In this document: positions 21,846 through 30,855 of the stretch, in pieces
Layout of the letters: every line of letters starts with the position of its first letter
How positions within the stretch are numbered: position 1 is the first letter of the stretch
Assembly (NCBI RefSeq): GCF_030436115.1
Contig: NZ_CP129408.1
Location: forward strand, 1 to 32,878
DNA: 32,878 bases
Direction: 5' to 3'
DNA from: Borrelia sp. P9F1
Lineage (GTDB): Bacteria > Spirochaetota > Spirochaetia > Borreliales > Borreliaceae
The notes under the pieces: generated by a model
Databases searched by the model: none
What the model saw: only the letters and a program-made list of their open reading frames with translations
Told to the model about the DNA's origin: nothing
Program-made: the position numbers and the translations under genes

Positions 21846-23948
21846 ATGCCAGATCAAGAAGATAAGTTCACGATTCCATTAAGAGTAAGAGTAGAAGCGG
21901 ACACAGATAGTGCACACAAACAAATTATAGAAGATATTGGTGCAACAGAAATTGATGCGCGTATTGGAATTGATAGCGCTTACTTTAAGAGCAGACTAGA
22001 TGAACTTAAGAAAAGTTTAGGAACAAAAAGTATAGAAGACTTAAAGATTGGTATTAGTACAAAGAATGCTCAAATTAACCTAACAAAACGAGAATTAATC
22101 GAAGAGAAGGAATCCATTAAACAAATATATGCTTTTAAAAGAAAGACAGTAGCAGATGAACTTAAGCAAATTGAGCAACAAGTACAAATGAATCCTAAAA
22201 CAGACCTAAAAGCTCATACTAAAATTCTTAAAAGCAATCTTCGCGAAATAGACGCACAGGAAAAGAGTAGACTAAAAGAAGTTGGAGAGCGAGGCAGAAC
22301 TCAAGTTAGCAAGCTTAAAGTAGACCGTAGCATAGAGAGTCAATTCTTTAAAGAAAGGATGACACAAGAGAAAGAACAAAAACGGGGACAACAATATGCA
22401 CAACGCCTCAAGGATAGAGAAGAAGCACGAATTAGACGAGAAGAGGAGAAGCGCATTAAGAAGACTTTTCAAGAAACCTCAAGACTTATGCGAAGTGGAT
22501 TAAGCTACGAGAAGGCCAGAGAAGAGGGTGAGAAGAGAGCTAGGCAAACGGATAGTGATTACTATAAAAACAGACTTGCTCAGCTTAAAGCAAATGGTGT
22601 AGCTACTAGTGAGTTCTCAAGAGCTATTGCTTCAATTAAAGCAAATACAAGTTTCTTAACTCAAACTCTTGCCAATGTTACAGGTAATCTTATAAGTAGC
22701 CTTACTAACTTCTTAACAAGCGGTCTTAAGGATGGGTTTTCCTCGACTAAGGGTAGGGACATGAGCAAGGCACATGCTCATATTAAAAGAGGTGGAAGAA
22801 GTTTTGATGAACTACGTCAAATTTACAAAGGTAATTCAAAATTAATGCCTTCACTTACTCAGGGTGAAAGCATTAATTTTGAAATTATTAAGCAAATGAA
22901 CCAACGGGGAATTGATTTTAACAAGGAAGCAGAAGTAATAGCAGGATCTATTAACCTAGAAAACATGTATGCACTAAGAGGAGGAGCTACTAATAATGCC
23001 ACACGTAAGGGAATAGAGTTGGCTTTAAGTTTAGTAGAAATGCAATATGCAAGCATAGGGGAAGCATTTGACATAGTAGAATCATTAGGTAGGGGAGACC
23101 TTAGCGGTTTATATGGCATAGCACGTAAATTAGGTGCTCAGGGGGGTCGATTCACAGAACTAGGAAGACAAGATAGAGAACGCAAGTATGCAACAAGCCA
23201 AGGAGGGACTCATCTTATTGAAGAGGACCTAGCTCGTGTTTCATCGCTACTTAACAGTAAGATTAGAAACACAACAGGTGTTAAAGAAAAACTTGCACTA
23301 CATCAGAATATAGGAAAGGCTTCAAATGTTACCGCTGAAACTCAGGCTAATATAGGTGACCTACTAGCCCAAAAGACAGGACAGACAATTGAGGCTGCTG
23401 TGAATTTTTTTCAAAATAATCAAATACAAGCAGAGAAGCGGAAAGAAAACTTATCTTTTATGCAATATCGTAAACAAGAATTAAGAAAACGAAAACATAT
23501 ATACAATAAAGCTAAACCATTAGGCAATTATTCAATAACAGAAGAGTATGTTCCAGATTTTATTGATAATACAGTAGAAAAGAAGGGCAATGATTACTAT
23601 GTTAAATCACAACAAAATAGCCACATGGGTGGTACTAGGGCACGTAAACTTACAAAAACAGAAGTAGATGCATACCTTAAGTACTTAAAAGACAATGACA
23701 TGATTGAAAAGCAATGGCAAGAAAACAGAAATGCTGGACGCACTCCAGAGGATATTCTGGAAAGGAGTAGCTTGCATAATAAGGGTAAAGATATAAGTCA
23801 CATTAATACAGAAGGTATTAATAAGTCACTTGCAACCTCAACAACAGCTATGAGTAACTTCACAAATGCCGTCTCATATGCTACGCAACAACTTAACACA
23901 AGATTTCGTGGCAAATCTACCCTTAAAGACAGTATCGGTACAAGCTAA
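21846..23948 (+). CDS. Tape measure protein (DUF759)
   Basis: A 700-residue protein, the longest in the window, matching Borrelia DUF759. The N-terminal 230 residues form charged coiled coils (EQQVQMNPKTDLKAHTK, KDREEARIRREEEKRIKK); residues 265-295 contain a moderately hydrophobic stretch (FLTQTLANVTGNLISSLTNF); a central helical domain follows (MYALRGGATNNATRKGIEL) and then a polar tail. Its place between the chaperone and baseplate genes, its length and its coiled coils mark it as the ruler that fixes tail length. No lytic domain is visible inside it. Confidence 0.85.
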   Translation: MPDQEDKFTIPLRVRVEADTDSAHKQIIEDIGATEIDARIGIDSAYFKSRLDELKKSLGTKSIEDLKIGISTKNAQINLTKRELIEEKESIKQIYAFKRKTVADELKQIEQQVQMNPKTDLKAHTKILKSNLREIDAQEKSRLKEVGERGRTQVSKLKVDRSIESQFFKERMTQEKEQKRGQQYAQRLKDREEARIRREEEKRIKKTFQETSRLMRSGLSYEKAREEGEKRARQTDSDYYKNRLAQLKANGVATSEFSRAIASIKANTSFLTQTLANVTGNLISSLTNFLTSGLKDGFSSTKGRDMSKAHAHIKRGGRSFDELRQIYKGNSKLMPSLTQGESINFEIIKQMNQRGIDFNKEAEVIAGSINLENMYALRGGATNNATRKGIELALSLVEMQYASIGEAFDIVESLGRGDLSGLYGIARKLGAQGGRFTELGRQDRERKYATSQGGTHLIEEDLARVSSLLNSKIRNTTGVKEKLALHQNIGKASNVTAETQANIGDLLAQKTGQTIEAAVNFFQNNQIQAEKRKENLSFMQYRKQELRKRKHIYNKAKPLGNYSITEEYVPDFIDNTVEKKGNDYYVKSQQNSHMGGTRARKLTKTEVDAYLKYLKDNDMIEKQWQENRNAGRTPEDILERSSLHNKGKDISHINTEGINKSLATSTTAMSNFTNAVSYATQQLNTRFRGKSTLKDSIGTS

Positions 23949-23960
23949 AGGAGAGGCAAG

Positions 23961-24659
23961 ATGAGTTTTGATTTTTTTAAAAAAATAACAAACCCCGATA
24001 AATTGTTAGATGTCATTAAGGACGCAAAATGGGGCTCGGGTGAGGATGGGGACACACCTCTTATGCTAGAAAAAGAAAAGGCATACACATTCATTAAAGC
24101 GAACTCAAAAATAATATTAGAAATTTGCAATCAAATCATATTATTATTCGGAAGAGGCAGTAACTGGATGGCTCTCTATCCACGTCTTGATTTTTATGGA
24201 CTAGGTTTTATTCCACAATTGTTTTTAATATCAGCTACAAATGAATATATGGAAATATCAACAGGACAGGATGGAGCTAGCTACCCTATAATCAATCCCT
24301 TAACGAGAAACTTACAAAATGCTAGTTATAATATTTATGGCAAGCCATACACTATCTCTTTAAATGATGGGATCTTGACCAGTTTTTATGAAAAAATTAT
24401 TTTTGATGAAACATTAAAACGCATCCCTGCACTTAATGCAGTATTTAGAGAAACTAAAAGTTTAGTTAGAAAACAACTAGAAGAACGGGTTAAGGCGGGT
24501 GTGCCCTTCTCATTCTTCTCTCCTCTTACTGGATATATTGCATATACAAAAATACCACGGCTTGTAACACGCCCTACGGAATTTGAGGGGACATATAACG
24601 TTTCAATAAGCATAGAAGAGATTGATGTAGGTTATCTGGAAGATTTTGAATTTGAATAA
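23961..24659 (+). CDS. Baseplate/tail-tip protein after the tape measure (DUF792)
   Basis: A 232-residue Borrelia DUF792 protein at the position of the XkdP/gp53-like gene of PBSX-type phages. Recognisable stretches are FGRGSNWMALYPRLDFYG, GKPYTISLNDGILTSFYEK and a C-terminal beta region (EFEGTYNVSISIEEIDVGYL). I see no LysM motif. A role at the junction of tail tube and baseplate is inferred from position only. Confidence 0.72.
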   Translation: MSFDFFKKITNPDKLLDVIKDAKWGSGEDGDTPLMLEKEKAYTFIKANSKIILEICNQIILLFGRGSNWMALYPRLDFYGLGFIPQLFLISATNEYMEISTGQDGASYPIINPLTRNLQNASYNIYGKPYTISLNDGILTSFYEKIIFDETLKRIPALNAVFRETKSLVRKQLEERVKAGVPFSFFSPLTGYIAYTKIPRLVTRPTEFEGTYNVSISIEEIDVGYLEDFEFE

Positions 24660-24673
24660 AAGAAGAACATAAG

Positions 24674-25663
24674 ATGATCAGATACGATTTTAAGATTGAA
24701 TTTTATAATTATGATGATACTAAATACGTAGTAGCCTCTAAACCTAAACTTATAATTGATACTGAACAAACAAGAACTCATGTAACACTCTCTATAGGTA
24801 ATAATTATGGATCAGAAAGTGGTATGCTTTACAAGACAGGCTCACTTAAGATATATAACGTTCCTCAAACTTTCAATGTAGATAAGAAACTTAATATCAA
24901 GTTTCATGATGCGGTTAAAATTAGTTATAAAAAGCTTACTTACTCTAGGGAGTATCATTTCCTACTAAACGGACTCATTAACACTCCCATGGATACAGAT
25001 TATATATCAAGAGATTTTAGCGTTGATTATGAGGTAACAAACTCTATGATAAATTACAAGATTAGTAATATATTTCAAGAACGAGAAGATCCTAGGAATC
25101 CGAAATCAAAGATAATTAAGAGAAATATTAACTTTAAAGGCAGGTCAATAAGTGCGGCCATAAGGGAGGTATTTAAGGGAAATGAGGAATTACACTTGCC
25201 TACAAGTATTGCAAATAACACAATCAATAGGGCCTTTACATGCGGTTCTTTAGATGAATTCTTAACAGCCCTAGCGCGCAATTACGCCATTATTTGCAAA
25301 GTAGAACCCAAAGACAGAAATAATAACATAGATGCTGTCTATCGTTTTTATTATAAAACGGTACCAAAAGAGAGTGGGGGGAAATTTATAAAACCACTTC
25401 TTCTTGAAAAATTCGGATTACATTTTATTCCACAACAAGAATTAAAATACGCACCAGAGAGCAGGCAGCAAATAATATATTGGAATGCACAGGTACTCTA
25501 CACGCATAGAATTGAAGTTAACACTAGAGTCTCATTCCATGACAGGTTTAATAATCTTATAACAGGCGTAGTAGAGGAAACTAGCGGGTCTTTAGCAAGT
25601 AGGGGGCCTTGTGTACTTAATTTAAGTATCAAAGATGATAAGAATACACTTACTAGAATCTAG
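24674..25663 (+). CDS. Baseplate hub protein (DUF693)
   Basis: A 329-residue protein of Borrelia DUF693 in the position of the hub (gpD / gp27 / XkdQ). It is beta-rich at the N-terminus (THVTLSIGNNYGSESGMLY, TGSLKIYNVPQ), has the middle domain with GRSISAAIREVFKGNEELHL and CGSLDEFLTALARNYAIICK, which resembles hub proteins, and ends with an OB-like strand region (VSFHDRFNNLITGVVEET). It is followed after 11 bases by the spike gene. Confidence 0.77.
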   Translation: MIRYDFKIEFYNYDDTKYVVASKPKLIIDTEQTRTHVTLSIGNNYGSESGMLYKTGSLKIYNVPQTFNVDKKLNIKFHDAVKISYKKLTYSREYHFLLNGLINTPMDTDYISRDFSVDYEVTNSMINYKISNIFQEREDPRNPKSKIIKRNINFKGRSISAAIREVFKGNEELHLPTSIANNTINRAFTCGSLDEFLTALARNYAIICKVEPKDRNNNIDAVYRFYYKTVPKESGGKFIKPLLLEKFGLHFIPQQELKYAPESRQQIIYWNAQVLYTHRIEVNTRVSFHDRFNNLITGVVEETSGSLASRGPCVLNLSIKDDKNTLTRI

Positions 25664-25674
25664 GAGAGCTTTTA

Positions 25675-26343
25675 ATGAAGAAAACACATGATTATAATGA
25701 ATTTAGATATCACACAAACCTAGAAGACATGGCATACATTCACCACGAAACATTAGATAAAATGTGCCAACATATTTTTATATCCAGATTAGGAATAGTC
25801 AAGGAATTTTATCCTAGTACACAAGAGGGAATAGTAATAATTCCGGAATTTGGTAATCTTGATATTGCAACAAAAAATATATCAAACATGCAACTCCACC
25901 TTAAGGAAAAAGATGAGGTTATATTACTACAATCAAGTGTTAATTTATTTGACACAAAAGATACCAATTACTTTGATAAGACATACTTCTACATTCTAAA
26001 TAGAGTTGATATTAAGACTATAGAAAAAGCTATTATTGATATTGACCAATTTGCGCTAAAAAATTACAAACTTGATATAGAAGCACAAGAGAATATCAAT
26101 ATTAAATCAAAAGATAAACTCAATCTTGCCTCACAGGATTTAAAGCTAGAATCAAATTTACTAGAAATTAAGTCAAGTAATCCTATTTCAATATCCACAA
26201 ATAGTACAAGTTTATATAGTATTCTAAATTCTTTACTAGACACACTAGAAAGATTAAACTTTGCGCAAGAGCTAGGAGCTAAAGCAGAACTGCAAGTGCA
26301 AATGCCACTACTTAAAGCACGCTTGAGTCAGTTATTATCATAA
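25675..26343 (+). CDS. Baseplate spike protein (DUF777)
   Basis: A 222-residue Borrelia DUF777 protein resembling Mu gp45 / P2 gpV spikes. Residues 35-115 form an OB-like domain (RLGIVKEFYPSTQEGIVIIPE). From about 135 to 180 short alternating strands recur every 7-9 residues (NYKLDIEAQ, NINIKSKDK, LNLASQDL, KLESNLLEIKSS), the pattern of a triple-stranded beta-helix. The end is helical. This is the membrane-piercing tip expected under the hub. The operon pauses after it: 104 bases with a new promoter follow. Confidence 0.76.
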   Translation: MKKTHDYNEFRYHTNLEDMAYIHHETLDKMCQHIFISRLGIVKEFYPSTQEGIVIIPEFGNLDIATKNISNMQLHLKEKDEVILLQSSVNLFDTKDTNYFDKTYFYILNRVDIKTIEKAIIDIDQFALKNYKLDIEAQENINIKSKDKLNLASQDLKLESNLLEIKSSNPISISTNSTSLYSILNSLLDTLERLNFAQELGAKAELQVQMPLLKARLSQLLS

Positions 26344-26391
26344 AATAAACATTTCAATAATATTAACTTACCGGAAAGGAAAACCATAAAT

Positions 26392-26441
26392 TTGACAAAT
26401 CAGGCAAGTTTTACTTTAAAAAATTTTAAATTTGTTAAAAT
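26392..26441 (+). promoter_or_regulatory. Promoter(s) inside the tail operon, leaderless start
   Basis: The extended -10 TGTTAAAAT (26433-26441; hexamer 26436-26441) lies six bases (TAATAT) before the ATG at 26448, with no Shine-Dalgarno. A second promoter may overlap upstream: TTGACA (26392-26397), 17 bases, TTTAAA (26415-26420). The -10 and start region is nearly identical to that of the portal gene. Confidence 0.65.
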
Positions 26442-26447
26442 TAATAT

Positions 26448-26783
26448 ATGGATATTAAAATCAATGATACATTTGATTGCATTTTCAAGAACGACCTTGC
26501 ACTAGTAGACGCAATAGAAGAGCAAAAACAAACACTTTTCCTTTATTTAAAACTTCCTAAGGGTAGTCTTAGTTGGGATACGAGCTATGGGGTTGACTAT
26601 GACCTTTTACTTAAGCTATTGCAATTAAGAGATAAAACAAGATTGGAGTTTTTCTTCACAATAATTGCTACAGAATTACAACTTAATCTGTCTAATATCC
26701 AGACAATGTATCTTAAGGATCGAGTTAGGGTTGATCTTTTTTTTACACAAGGTGACCACTTACCAATGGAATTTAGTATATGA
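26448..26783 (+). CDS. gp25/XkdS-like baseplate wedge protein
   Basis: A 111-residue protein of the size and build of gp25/W or DUF2634-type baseplate proteins: N-terminal strand with INDTFDCIFKNDLALVDAIEEQKQT (positions 4-28; shown for orientation in part), then SWDTSYGVDYDLLLKLLQL and a C-terminal strand VDLFFTQG. Its place before the J-like gene supports this. It begins a new transcription unit with a leaderless-type start, and its end overlaps the next ATG (26780). Confidence 0.75.
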   Translation: MDIKINDTFDCIFKNDLALVDAIEEQKQTLFLYLKLPKGSLSWDTSYGVDYDLLLKLLQLRDKTRLEFFFTIIATELQLNLSNIQTMYLKDRVRVDLFFTQGDHLPMEFSI

Positions 26784-27664
26784 GTAAAATAACAATATTT
26801 AACCAAGAGAGTGGAATCATACTCAAATCAACAGAAGAGATCTTAAGCGAAAAGAAAGCTCTACTTAAGGAACAGGGCATTGTTGTATCTAAAAATCGAA
26901 TCTTTGATATCATGAATTATCCCAGTGCCGAGATCGACAGACAGATACTTCTAGCATTAAGTGAATTATTTAAACGTATTGATGAGGGCGGTTCATTTTT
27001 CAAGGAATGGGAGGCAAGACTTAGCACACCAAGCAGCTCTACTTTTGATGCAGTACGCAAAGCATTCCTAGAGATTGACGGAGTTCGGTATTGCAATCTA
27101 ACAAGCGGGGCAGGGGTAATTGCTTTGTTTTTACTAATTACGGATAAAAATTATTTCATAAATGGTGATCTTAAGACGTTAGACACTAAAATCAAAAATC
27201 AAATATGGGAAGTCTTTTATAAGGTAATGCCTTGTGGAACGGCCTTCTTGGGAGATATTACCGTTGATGGTCTTAACGATATGAGGCAGAATAAGACTTA
27301 CAAATTTAGTCTAGGTACTCCTAAATATGTGTACATGAAGGTTTACTACAAAATCAATCATAAAGATTACATACATATTGATATTGATACTAAACTCAGA
27401 GAAATCTACAAACAAATAATTGATGAAAATTATAAAGACATGGGTATTGATTATGCTTATCAAGATTTTCTAGCTCCCGTAAGCATGATTAAAGGAATAA
27501 AGTCAATAAGGGTGGGTACTATTGTTAAGGAAGATGAGACAACAGAGAGCAAATCTATACAAGACAGCCAGTACACATTTAATCAAGACATAGAAGTAAA
27601 GCCTAACCAGATGCTACTTTTTGATATAAAAGAGCGGTTACTTATTGATATTGATAAGGGGTAA
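26780..27664 (+). CDS. Baseplate J-like protein (DUF276)
   Basis: A 294-residue Borrelia DUF276 protein equivalent to P2 gpJ / XkdT. Seen are the early ILSEKKALLKEQGI and MNYPSAEIDRQILLALSELF, the middle GVRYCNLTSGAGVIALFLL, GDITVDGLND, and the C-terminal AYQDFLAPVSMIKGIKSIRV. These segments occur in the normal order for J-type wedge proteins. The ATG overlaps the preceding stop. It is followed after 3 bases by the gpI-like gene. Confidence 0.82.
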   Translation: MSKITIFNQESGIILKSTEEILSEKKALLKEQGIVVSKNRIFDIMNYPSAEIDRQILLALSELFKRIDEGGSFFKEWEARLSTPSSSTFDAVRKAFLEIDGVRYCNLTSGAGVIALFLLITDKNYFINGDLKTLDTKIKNQIWEVFYKVMPCGTAFLGDITVDGLNDMRQNKTYKFSLGTPKYVYMKVYYKINHKDYIHIDIDTKLREIYKQIIDENYKDMGIDYAYQDFLAPVSMIKGIKSIRVGTIVKEDETTESKSIQDSQYTFNQDIEVKPNQMLLFDIKERLLIDIDKG

Positions 27665-27667
27665 TAA

Positions 27668-28426
27668 ATGGACACAGCTCATAACTCTACATACAACATT
27701 CCAGAGGCTTTAAGAAATACACAGTTAGGCAAGGTTATTGATAACGAAATTGAATACAAAAAATTTATTCTAAATGAGATAAGAGAGATAACAGATAATT
27801 TTTCATCAACCAATATTAAGGCACATCTTAAAATCAGATTTATCGCTAAATTCTTGGCAAAGATATTTAAAGTATATCATCTTGATAAAAATTTAACTTA
27901 CGACATTGTAAATGGAATCAATAGTGTACTCCTAGCAAGAGAATATATTGGAACAGATAACAGTTTTAACCTACTCTTTGCTAGTTATCTTTATACAAAT
28001 GTAGAACTTACTACTAATCCAGACAAGTCAGGTGAGATTATAATAAAACTCCTTGACAATATTAAATCTCCTTTTAGAAGGTATATCGTACACAATAAGT
28101 TAGACAAAATAGTCAAAGATGAAAAGTTCTTCAGATTTAAAAAAATTGTTATATCGTACTCTGAGAGAAAATACAAACTCACATTTAATTACATGCCATT
28201 AAATTATACAAGTTCAATCTATGAGTTTATCAAAAGCCTTATTCCTGTTGGAAGGGTCGTGCGTATTAAGGATAGGGATGACCAAGTGATAATGAGTAAT
28301 TTAGCTCAGGAGGAAAAGGAGAAAGAAGTTTTAAGTACTACTATAAAGAAATTGCAGCCCGCTTTTTATTCCTACACTGATGCACTAGATGACACTAGTA
28401 AGGACATTGTCTTAACATGTAGATAA
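27668..28426 (+). CDS. gpI-like tail protein (DUF735)
   Basis: A 252-residue Borrelia DUF735 protein directly after the J-like gene, the place of gpI/XkdU. It is helical in the first half (IPEALRNTQLGKVIDNEIEY, RFIAKFLAKIFKVYHLDKNL) and mixed in the second (KIVISYSERKYKLTFNYMPL). Such proteins connect the baseplate wedge to tail fibres. The role is by order and family. Confidence 0.75.
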   Translation: MDTAHNSTYNIPEALRNTQLGKVIDNEIEYKKFILNEIREITDNFSSTNIKAHLKIRFIAKFLAKIFKVYHLDKNLTYDIVNGINSVLLAREYIGTDNSFNLLFASYLYTNVELTTNPDKSGEIIIKLLDNIKSPFRRYIVHNKLDKIVKDEKFFRFKKIVISYSERKYKLTFNYMPLNYTSSIYEFIKSLIPVGRVVRIKDRDDQVIMSNLAQEEKEKEVLSTTIKKLQPAFYSYTDALDDTSKDIVLTCR

Positions 28427-28452
28427 GTCAACAATAAAAAAGGAGAGGATTT

Positions 28453-29847
28453 ATGAGTCAGGAAGTAGACACAGATAATGAAATACAAATTAAGGACTTA
28501 AATAAAAAATCAAAAGCGGAGCCTAATGATTTATTGCTACTAGATGACCCTTTAACCAGCTGTAATGCCATAACTTATAAAAATTTTTATGAACAAATAA
28601 GGGAGGCTACTTACACAGACCTACCTAAACTAATAGAACATTTAGAAAAGCTAAACACCATACAAGACTTAAAAAAAGATACTTCCCTTACAGAAATCAA
28701 CGTAACTAAGGGTAATGTTCCAACAGGTAGAAGAGAGATAATTTTTTATCTTGATTATCAAACCAAAAAGATAATCCCCATTACCCTTAAAACATTTGCA
28801 TATAAGATATACAAACACTTACTTGGTGTCGCAAGTCAATCAAATAAAGACAAAACAGCCATAAGTAATGCTGCACAAGTTAAAGACTGGAGGGATGATG
28901 ATTTAGTAACACTACTTAGAAAAGAAAATGGAGTAGTCTTTAAGGCTTCTTATAGAGATTTCCTTAAAAAGATTAAGGATGAACTCATTAACACCTCTGA
29001 TTTAAATACAGCAATCAATCCTAATGAAGATAATATCTGTTTTTATGAAAAGGGAAAAAACAGAATATCAGTAACCTCCTTTAAAAGATTCATAGAATCA
29101 ATAACCGTACATAACACTTCAAATGACAGCAATATTGACACGAGCTATGAAAAGATTACTTTTTTTGATTCTAAGAATTATAAATTTAATGCATACAATA
29201 TTGATTGCCTTAAGAAGGCACTTGATCTGGACAATTACGCAACAGTTAACTACACACAAAATAACTACGTCACAAATGCAAAACTAAATGAAGAATTTAA
29301 ATTTGACAAGCTTAGAGATAAACTTAGAGATTTATTTAAAAGATGCTATAAGGCCTCTGATATAAAGACAACGCATCACCTTATACTACACAACTCTAGT
29401 GATAGTGATATTGAAATTCTACCATGGCCAGTTTGGCTACAAGGCCCTCCTGAAGGGTTCGGGGGTACAAAGACTTTAGAGAATGACTCATACACACATG
29501 AGGGTGAATACGGCAAGAAAAATATAACTTTAAAACTAGAAACTCAAAACGAAACAGAGATAAGAATACCACAAAGGTTTAAAAGCAAATCGGATGCATA
29601 TATATATCTAAAGATTAGCGTACAGCCTGTCTATTATAGCAGTAAAGGTGAAAAAGGTAATGTTAAGCGTGTATATGTTAAGTTTAACGATGATTCAGCA
29701 AGGCGAGAAGTATTCCGTTTTGATTCATGGGGACAAAAAGCCCATTACTCAGACGGAAGCTATGTAGGTCACCTATTCCCTCTATATAACGGATGGTACA
29801 AGATTATAACACTTACAGACAGCACACTAGATTTAGTACAAGTATAA
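28453..29847 (+). CDS. Tail fibre-like protein (DUF685)
   Basis: A 464-residue Borrelia DUF685 protein at the end of the tail block. The N-terminal 260 residues contain about five copies of a 30-residue module: an acidic turn, strands 'D-L-L-x-x-D/E', a short linker and 'aromatic-x-x-F/L' helix (near 24-50, 93-122, 145-175, 190-215 and 228-255). Similar modules stud many phage tail fibres. The C-terminal 150 residues are beta-rich with many aromatic residues and may bind the receptor. Adsorption is the likely role; this is inference. Confidence 0.75.
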   Translation: MSQEVDTDNEIQIKDLNKKSKAEPNDLLLLDDPLTSCNAITYKNFYEQIREATYTDLPKLIEHLEKLNTIQDLKKDTSLTEINVTKGNVPTGRREIIFYLDYQTKKIIPITLKTFAYKIYKHLLGVASQSNKDKTAISNAAQVKDWRDDDLVTLLRKENGVVFKASYRDFLKKIKDELINTSDLNTAINPNEDNICFYEKGKNRISVTSFKRFIESITVHNTSNDSNIDTSYEKITFFDSKNYKFNAYNIDCLKKALDLDNYATVNYTQNNYVTNAKLNEEFKFDKLRDKLRDLFKRCYKASDIKTTHHLILHNSSDSDIEILPWPVWLQGPPEGFGGTKTLENDSYTHEGEYGKKNITLKLETQNETEIRIPQRFKSKSDAYIYLKISVQPVYYSSKGEKGNVKRVYVKFNDDSARREVFRFDSWGQKAHYSDGSYVGHLFPLYNGWYKIITLTDSTLDLVQV

Positions 29848-29873
29848 GAATAAAAATAAAAGGAGGTTAAAAC

Positions 29874-30035
29874 ATGCAGGAGATATTAAATTTTTTGCAT
29901 AATCTTGATTTATACAAGTTCATTGGGCTTGTTGTAGCCATACTAGCTATTTTTTGGCTACTAAGACCAGTGTTTACAGATTGTATAAAGATAATTAAAA
30001 AAATATTACACATTAAAGATAAACAAGACCCATAG
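29874..30035 (+). CDS. blyA: Holin-like protein BlyA
   Basis: A 53-residue protein not long enough for a usual ORF cutoff. ATG 29874 follows the strong AAAGGAGG and the frame ends in TAG at 30033. It has a short polar N-terminus, one hydrophobic segment (FIGLVVAILAIFWLL, residues 16-30) and a basic C-terminus (KIIKKILHIKDK). Size, topology and position match the cp32 BlyA protein, a membrane-active holin-like protein encoded after the tail genes. Confidence 0.85.
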   Translation: MQEILNFLHNLDLYKFIGLVVAILAIFWLLRPVFTDCIKIIKKILHIKDKQDP

Positions 30036-30044
30036 GAGGTAATA

Positions 30045-30482
30045 ATGAGCGGTCGAGACAAATTAAACCCACAAAGTGAAGGCACCACAGCGGCGCTAAA
30101 TACGGATGCAGTACAACTACAAGCAAGCAACATAAACATAGGAGGCTTATTGTACAGTGTATCGAGCATATTAAAATTTGCCAACATAGAACATCCAGTA
30201 GTAAACAAGATAGTAGAAGGCAGTAGAATCATTTACGAACTAGTTGGCTTTACACAAAGCATATACAACTCTATTATTGCAACCAATGAGGACAAGGAAC
30301 AAGAGAGATACAAACAGGAAATGATTGACATTATCAATGTAGCGGGGCAAATAATATCTAATTCTTCCGATAGTCATGAGAAGAAGGAATTATTAGAAAA
30401 GCTTAGAGCACAACGCAATAAATTAGCTGCTGAAAAAATTGAAGCTCTTAAAAGGGAGATGGCAAATGAGTCTACTTTTTAA
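30045..30482 (+). CDS. blyB: BlyB-like soluble partner of the holin
   Basis: A 145-residue soluble helical protein directly downstream of blyA, as in cp32. The N-terminus is polar (SEGTTAALNTDAVQLQAS), the middle has IGGLLYSVSSILKFANI and a helix EGSRIIYELVGFTQSIYNSI, and the C-terminal 60 residues are charged and coiled-coil-like. BlyB is known to stabilise and assist BlyA. The start follows AGGAGG. The last 17 bases are shared with the start of the lipoprotein gene. Confidence 0.72.
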   Translation: MSGRDKLNPQSEGTTAALNTDAVQLQASNINIGGLLYSVSSILKFANIEHPVVNKIVEGSRIIYELVGFTQSIYNSIIATNEDKEQERYKQEMIDIINVAGQIISNSSDSHEKKELLEKLRAQRNKLAAEKIEALKREMANESTF

Positions 30483-30843
30483 TGCAAAAGCAAGGATATT
30501 ACTCTTTTTATTAATACTACTAACAGCATGCACAACAATAGCTAGTATCCCTCTAGAGCCTGAGGCACCAGAAGAGCAATCACTTGACTCATTGACTAAA
30601 TATGAGAGCCAATTACTTGAATATGTTATATACCTACAAGTCTTTTTAGTTAATACACAAAAGACAGTAAAGGATAATGACTACCCTAAATTTACTTTCT
30701 TTGATACAAATAAACTAAAAAGTTCACAAACAATTAATACCTTGAAATCCAACATTACTCTTATGAAGCAATATATTGATCTGACTAAACCTATTGCAGA
30801 GAAAGTATATAAGAAGTATTCAAAACGAATCTCTATGGGTTAA
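30466..30843 (+). CDS. Small lipoprotein of the lysis cassette
   Basis: A 125-residue lipoprotein. From the ATG at 30466 the N-terminus shows K8 and R10, a hydrophobic run (ILLFLLILL) and a lipobox LTAC with the modified C22; the mature part begins with a Pro/Glu-rich linker (SIPLEPEAPEEQS) and continues as helices. The longer frame from 30439 would spoil the signal peptide and lacks support. The gene overlaps blyB by 17 bases. The equivalent in cp32 has unknown function; a spanin-like role in the outer membrane is possible, not shown. Confidence 0.75.
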   Translation: MSLLFNAKARILLFLLILLTACTTIASIPLEPEAPEEQSLDSLTKYESQLLEYVIYLQVFLVNTQKTVKDNDYPKFTFFDTNKLKSSQTINTLKSNITLMKQYIDLTKPIAEKVYKKYSKRISMG

Positions 30844-30855
30844 TTAAGATATAAT

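Noticed and set aside
26370..26390. Resemblance of CCGGAAAGGAAAACC to the CCGAAAGGAAAAATGCC part of the origin repeat
   Set aside because: The match is short, purine-rich and without the flanking inverted repeat; probably chance.
30439..30465. Earlier start for the lipoprotein
   Set aside because: It adds nine polar residues before a clean lipoprotein signal peptide.
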